Source: Plantago major
Taxonomy: Eukaryota; Streptophyta; Magnoliopsida; Lamiales; Plantaginaceae
Reading direction: 5' to 3'
DNA: 64,000 bases
Assembly: GCA_026545765.1 (NCBI GenBank)
Contig: CM048840.1
Coordinates: 88,502,877 to 88,566,876, forward strand
Numbering within the stretch: position 1 is the first letter of the stretch; every line of letters starts with the position of its first letter. A model generated the notes under the pieces. The model saw only the letters and a list, made by a program, of their open reading frames with translations. It had not been told where the DNA came from and ran no database searches. The translations under genes and the position numbers were made by a program. This document shows, piece after piece, positions 59,792 through 64,000 of the stretch.

Positions 59792-59987
59792 AAAAGAAAG
59801 GTCCAATCAAATCTTGCCACGTCAGCCTGATGACACCAACATATTGGGCCTGGGCCTGGGCCGTCCTTTGGGCCTCTCATTTGTGACAAATATTGCAAGC
59901 CCAGAAGTTGGCCACCGGGAAAAACACCAGTCTCGACGGGCCAATTTAAAGAATTTCACAACTATCTTTTACTAAGATACTTGAAAA

Positions 59988-60000
59988 CTGGGGGGACTTA
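59988..60000 (+). other. Polypurine tract of the gypsy element
   Basis: CTGGGGGGACTTA lies directly before TGATATGG of the 3' LTR. A second, very similar tract (TTGGGGGGACTAG, about 59594-59606) occurs 390 bp upstream. Confidence 0.8.
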
Positions 60001-60850
60001 TGATATGGACATATAAGTCCCTCTAATGAATTAGACCTTTCTACCACCGTCCAAAAACTCGAGAAACGCTTTTAGCCACGGTCAGAGAAGTTGAGTCCGT
60101 CACCCAGAAGAAAAGCCCGACACAAGACAAACTTACCAAACATAAAGTCTGGCACCAATAAAGAGTTCCAGAACAAGAAAACCTCGCTACAAGTCCTAAA
60201 GAAAAGTACCCAAAAAGCCCGGCATTAAGGTCTTGACAGACTTTGGTCACTACAAAAGGGCCGCCTGCAGGAAGTCCACCATTACTAACGTGAGATAAAC
60301 GCGCCACCTACCTCCGAGACCACGTGGCACGCTGTCGCCAAGCCGACAAGATCCCAGGAATTCAGACAGCCTGTCCCCCAAGCTTCCTCTATAAATAGCC
60401 CGCATTTACTACTCATTAAGGTACGTAACCACGACTAAAAAATCTACTCTCTAAGTTTCGGGTTCGAGATAACTCGATTAGCCCGTCACACAAGTTGAGT
60501 CTTAGTCCGGACTGCCCACGGCAGGCCGGTCCAAAAGGGTCTAACCCCTTCCTTTTGTTTTCTAGAGATGTCCGGATCGAACTTTGCCCCCCTGCCAGTA
60601 GACGGAACATCACTGAACTGACGACTTGGAGTGCCTTATCTGGGTTCATAGCGCTACGGACCGAGCTAAAGACGGACTCTAGATCTATGCCAGGTTGCTC
60701 TTGATGGACCCCAGTTTGCCGAACCCAATTACTAAGCTCTTGCCGGACCCGCGAACTAAAACGATCCCAACCACACGACCTAATCACTGGACTCTTCTGA
60801 ATTACGCTCTTAACCCGCGAATTTGACTTAACCAAATTTACCCCACGTCA
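60001..60850 (+). repeat. 3' LTR of the gypsy element
   Basis: 850 bp, bounded by TG and CA, TATA box at about 60389-60397. Few differences from the 5' LTR, so insertion is fairly recent. Confidence 0.92.
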
Positions 60851-61032
60851 CATCTAAAAAAAATCAAGGGTGCTACCCCTTGTTCCTATGTAGTTGGGCC
60901 CAGGGCGTAGTAACAGTTTTAGATAGAAATGTACAAAAGATATGCATGTTGCGAGACGGACTTAGTACATTTGAAAATACACCATGTTAAAATTTAAGTA
61001 GCCGGTTTTAGACTTGCTATATAGACTATAGT
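60851..61032 (+). other. LINE tail and flank
   Basis: CATCT followed by eight A residues (60856-60863) is the likely end of the LINE whose 3' UTR stops at the other side of the gypsy element. The rest is unassigned flank. Confidence 0.5.
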
Positions 61033-61332
61033 CACTACAAAACATTTGATCTAATTTAAGAGTCGTATCATGTATATAAGAATCGTATTTTAAAATTATG
61101 ACTCTTAATAAGTGACGCAAATTTCAAAGAGGTCGCAAAAGGGGTGCGTCGTATTTTTGTTTGAAATACAAATTTAAGAGTCGTAATTTTAAAATTACGA
61201 CTCAAAATTAGAAGTCATATTTTTTTTTACCTTCTTTGAGATAATTTTAATGCCTTTTTTTAGTTCATTTTTACGACTCTTATAAAGAGTCATAAAATTT
61301 ATGAGTCGTATTATATAAAATATCTTATAGTG
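61033..61332. mobile_element. 300-bp MITE with CACTA-type ends
   Basis: Starts CACTACAAAACATTTGAT and ends in the inverted form of CACTATAAGATATTTTAT. The interior has repeated AAGAGTCGTA / TACGACTCTT palindromes. No target duplication is clear (AGT and AGG). It is probably a non-autonomous CACTA derivative of a different family from the one at 19842. It ends about 340 bp beyond the stop codon of the transporter gene. Confidence 0.65.
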
Positions 61333-61675
61333 AGGTTAGTTCTATTGAAGAAATTAATATAAATCAGGGCATTAGGTAAACAAATTGTTGACGATTATTA
61401 TGTTGTTTAAATAAATAACAACTAGATCTACAATTTCAGGATAGCTGGCTTCATTCCGGCCAACTACAAGAACTCCCATAAAATGATAAAAGAATTTAAA
61501 ATCGGAAAAATACTTCTAAAAAAACAAAAGACTCCTCTAGTTTACAAGTTATTACCATGGAACAAATTAAAATGACATCGACCATCCAAGCGCCTGATTC
61601 CGGCCATGATGATCCATTTGTCTTGTTCATGTAAACTGCTTTCTGGAATATCCATCTTCACCTCTGTATTCTATA
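61333..61675. other. 3' flank of the transporter gene
   Basis: Contains the 3' UTR and end of the minus-strand transporter gene. No other feature is seen; polyadenylation signals cannot be placed with certainty. Confidence 0.5.
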
Positions 61676-61909
61676 TTAGACAATATCATTACTTGTATCA
61701 GAAACTTGGGTACTGTTTGCTTTCAAGTTCTTTGTTGAGGAATTCGTATCAAGATGTTGTTGTTGACGAACCGGTAATTCTAAAGTAATATCTTTCGATT
61801 GCCTTTGGTCTTTACTGGTACCCCATATCACTAGGTATAGCCCAACTACAATCACCACAGCTCCTACCACCCTGCAGTTATCAAGAAGGCTTGTTTAGTG
61901 CACAGTTCC

Positions 61910-61971
<62 letters not shown>

Positions 61972-63294
61972 TATCTTTTGTTTTTCGTTTATAATTACTT
62001 ACTTTCCGAGGTCCAATTGCTCTTGGAAAATGAAAGAGCTCAGAATTGCAACAATGACCATGTTTAGAGGATTGAAAGCTGTTACAAATACCGGTCCTTT
62101 TTGCTTCATTATGTATCCTGACACATAATACGTTACTCCTGAACTAATGATCCCCTGCACACAATAATTTTAATACATATATAAGAAAATGATGATCATT
62201 TCAGAATAATATTATGATGTATAACCTTTTACTCACCCCATATGCATATGCCAAAAGCTCAGCATTCCATCCTATCGCCCAGATACCAACATTGCCTCTC
62301 TCGACTATAAAAGTGAGGACAGTTCCTTGTAAAGCTCCAGATGCACAAATCATGGAAGTGAGTGAAAGTCCAGCAGGATATGTCTTTAACGTAACCGCCT
62401 GGAGAATGTAGAAGAGAGCATAACCAAAATTTCCAGCAGCGATCATGAGAGCTCCTCTAACAGGATTTTGAGCCGGGCCAGGAGGGCTAGCAGAAGGAGA
62501 ATTGATATCGACAGAATCATGTTGGGTCCATGGCAATCCTAATACAGGACCTGCAACGAGTGTCATGATCATGGCTCCTCCAACTGTCACAATAGTTCCT
62601 AAAATTTTTGCTTGGCTATGCATTTTTCTTATGTTCACCTTCTCAACCCTGCCAAATCAAAAAAGAATTTTAATTGCTACCTTTGTTTATTAATCCGATT
62701 TGTTTTCCATACGGCCGCATAAATTGTTACCTCAGGATCCAAGCCATAATGAATGTTAAGGCAGGAAGAACATTAGACATGGCTGATGTAAAAGTTGCGG
62801 TTGTTTGATTCATTCCAGCGTAGAATAAGTTCTGGCCCATAACCGGACTGTCACAAAGCAAATTAATTATCATGTTAGCGCCAACGTCTTTCTAAGATAA
62901 AGAAAGCCTTTAGAATTATTTGATTAACTTACTCTAATAAGCCAAGAACAATGATCCTCAAGAAAACGTTCCATGTCATCTTTGGCCTAGTTTTCCTGTT
63001 GAGAAAATATTGTCTTAATTATATTAGCATCAGATTACGAGAGTATAACGTTTATGATATTGAAATTGTCATGTCATTACTATTTAGATATATGAAAGAC
63101 ATTTACCTTTCGAAAATAATGGCGAAAGGAGCAAAAACAGCTGCTGCAATGGCGTTCCTATAGACTGCGAATGTATAGTGACTGGTTCCTCCATTGAGAG
63201 CATACTTGGCAACTATGGCAAAACCGGCAAAGCCGAATTGAAGTACAATGACAGCCAAATATAATCTTGATTTGTTCCAAAGCTTGGAATCCAT
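61676..63294 (-). CDS. WAT1-related / UMAMIT transporter (EamA family)
   Basis: Six exons: 63294-63107, 62995-62933, 62847-62731, 62648-62237, 62154-62003 and 61871-61676, all with GT-AG introns and matching phases, giving 375 residues. This is the usual length and exon layout for the family. The product is an integral membrane protein of the drug/metabolite transporter superfamily, with two EamA repeats and about ten membrane helices. Recognisable blocks: YLAVIVLQFGFAGFAIVAKY (first helix), AVYRNAIAAAVFAPFA, FERKTRPKMTW, NLFYAGMNQTTATFTSAMSN, GTIVTVGGAMIMTLVAGP, and QKGPVFVTAFNPLNMVIVA near residue 280. The hydrophilic C-terminal tail is Gln/Ser-rich. Relatives move amino acids across the plasma membrane or auxin across the vacuolar membrane; which applies here cannot be told. 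The start was chosen because it opens directly into helix one. No lesion was found. Confidence 0.95.
61913..61968. repeat. (TA)n microsatellite in intron 5 of the transporter gene
   Basis: About 28 TA units lie inside the 131-bp last intron (61872-62002). The length is likely to vary between individuals. Confidence 0.95.
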
Positions 63295-63383
63295 GTTTAA
63301 GGATTTGAATTCTCTTGCTAGTTTTTGTTAACTTACTAATGTGAATGATGGACTGCTGTGAGCATTTGGTGTGCAGGTTGATG

Positions 63384-63397
63384 TACTTATATAGATA
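63384..63397 (-). promoter_or_regulatory. TATA box of the transporter gene
   Basis: CTATATAAGTAC on the minus strand, about 95 bases upstream of the start codon. This leaves a leader of roughly 60 bases. Confidence 0.7.
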
Positions 63398-64000
63398 CGT
63401 TTTGGGGGCCATATCTGGAATTTTACTAAGATAAAAATGTGATCACTGTTTCTCGGTATGGCTTCTGGGAAGCAACAAATTAATCATATACTATGTCTAA
63501 GGAATCTTTGAAAAATGACTCTTCTTGTTTATTGACCAAAAGCAAACTTTTGTTGAACTTGAAATAGATTAAATGACATTAATTAATATTGCCTCTTTTA
63601 CCATATCCCATTCTATATGTTGACTCTTTGTGTAATGCATTTTGACTCGTAATTTATTCCCATGACGCCATTCTATATGTTGACTCTTTTACCATGTACG
63701 TGCATGTACTGAATGATTTCATGTGCGCCGTACAAAATTTTTATAGTCATTAACCGGTATATATTACCCGGGCAGACCGAGCAGGGCATTGTGAGACATT
63801 TGCCACCCATAAAATTTGAATAGAAAAATTACACATACTTCGATCCGGATTCAACTTCCCGTCTATATATATATATATATAGCTCGAGTAATTAGTTTGA
63901 AATGTTTTGTGGTAAATTTCTTTGGTTAAGAATTTTGCTAGTTCAAAAAAAAACTGATAAATAGTTTAATTAAACACTCGAAAGTATTGGGGATCACCCA
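63398..64000. other. Upstream region of the transporter gene
   Basis: A+T-rich. A 21-base direct repeat containing TTCTATATGTTGACTCTTT occurs at 63609-63629 and 63669-63689; TTGAC is a W-box-like core. A short TA run lies at 63864-63881. No gene is seen at the right edge. Confidence 0.5.

Larger units (their letters stand above)
46233..60850 (+). mobile_element. Tat-type Ty3-gypsy element with antisense gene, 14.6 kb
   Basis: LTRs 46233-47083 and 60001-60850 are close to identical. The order is LTR, primer site, gag, protease, RT, RNase H, a second (archaeal-type) RNase H, integrase, two tandem arrays, a minus-strand gene, polypurine tract, LTR. RT before integrase makes it Ty3-gypsy. A second RNase H and an antisense ORF before the 3' LTR are traits of the Tat lineage. 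The 5-base flanks do not match (TAATT and CATCT), so either the ends have changed or there has been rearrangement. It sits in the 3' end of the LINE. Gag-pol has at least six stops or frameshifts. Confidence 0.9.

Overview
This window is from the nuclear genome of a flowering plant, most likely a eudicot. The evidence is one intron-rich, plant-specific UMAMIT/WAT1-type transporter gene and a set of plant transposon types: Sirevirus-like and other Ty1-copia elements, a Tat-type Ty3-gypsy element with two RNase H domains, and hAT, CACTA, Helitron, Stowaway-like and LINE elements. The species cannot be named from the sequence. There is no sign of bacterial or organellar DNA. About 97% of the window is transposon-derived or featureless A+T-rich DNA.

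Layout. 1-9.3 kb is A+T-rich and holds a Helitron-type 3' terminus (675-705), a 285-bp tandem duplication (1211-1783), Stowaway-like MITEs, a large tandem duplication (6526-8494) in which only one copy carries a MITE, and a decayed LTR element whose tRNA-primer site (8905-8920) is followed by a degenerate tandem array. 9385-13042 is a hAT transposon with perfect 8-bp target duplications and 13-bp terminal inverted repeats. Its transposase gene has traceable exons but is broken by two frameshifts. 13807-18906 looks like a composite Helitron. 19.6-21.9 kb is a ~160-bp tandem array split by a 1.48-kb CACTA element. 22.5-23.9 kb holds LTR fragments, one partly repeated in inverted orientation.

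From 23.9 to 60.9 kb there is one nest. A 5'-truncated LINE reading rightwards is split by a minus-strand Ty1-copia element (24776-45738, target duplication ATGTT). That element is split in turn by a 15.2-kb plus-strand Sirevirus-like copia element (26220-41384, target duplication TAGAT). Close to its poly(A) tail the LINE is split again by a 14.6-kb Tat-type gypsy element (46233-60850). The Sirevirus-like element has gag, pol and a very long third ORF region of the env-like position, with plausible introns. The gypsy element has gag-pol with dual RNase H, two adjacent tandem arrays, and an antisense gene with its own TATA box and introns. All of these coding regions carry stops or frameshifts, so none looks able to move by itself.

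The only apparently intact host gene is the UMAMIT/WAT1-related transporter on the minus strand (61676-63294). It has six exons, perfect GT-AG junctions, a 375-residue product and a TATA box. A 300-bp CACTA-ended MITE lies just downstream of it. The most unusual signal is a 7-base motif, CAGAAAG, found roughly 45 times (both strands counted) across the LTRs, coding and non-coding parts of the Sirevirus-like element and in several reading frames.
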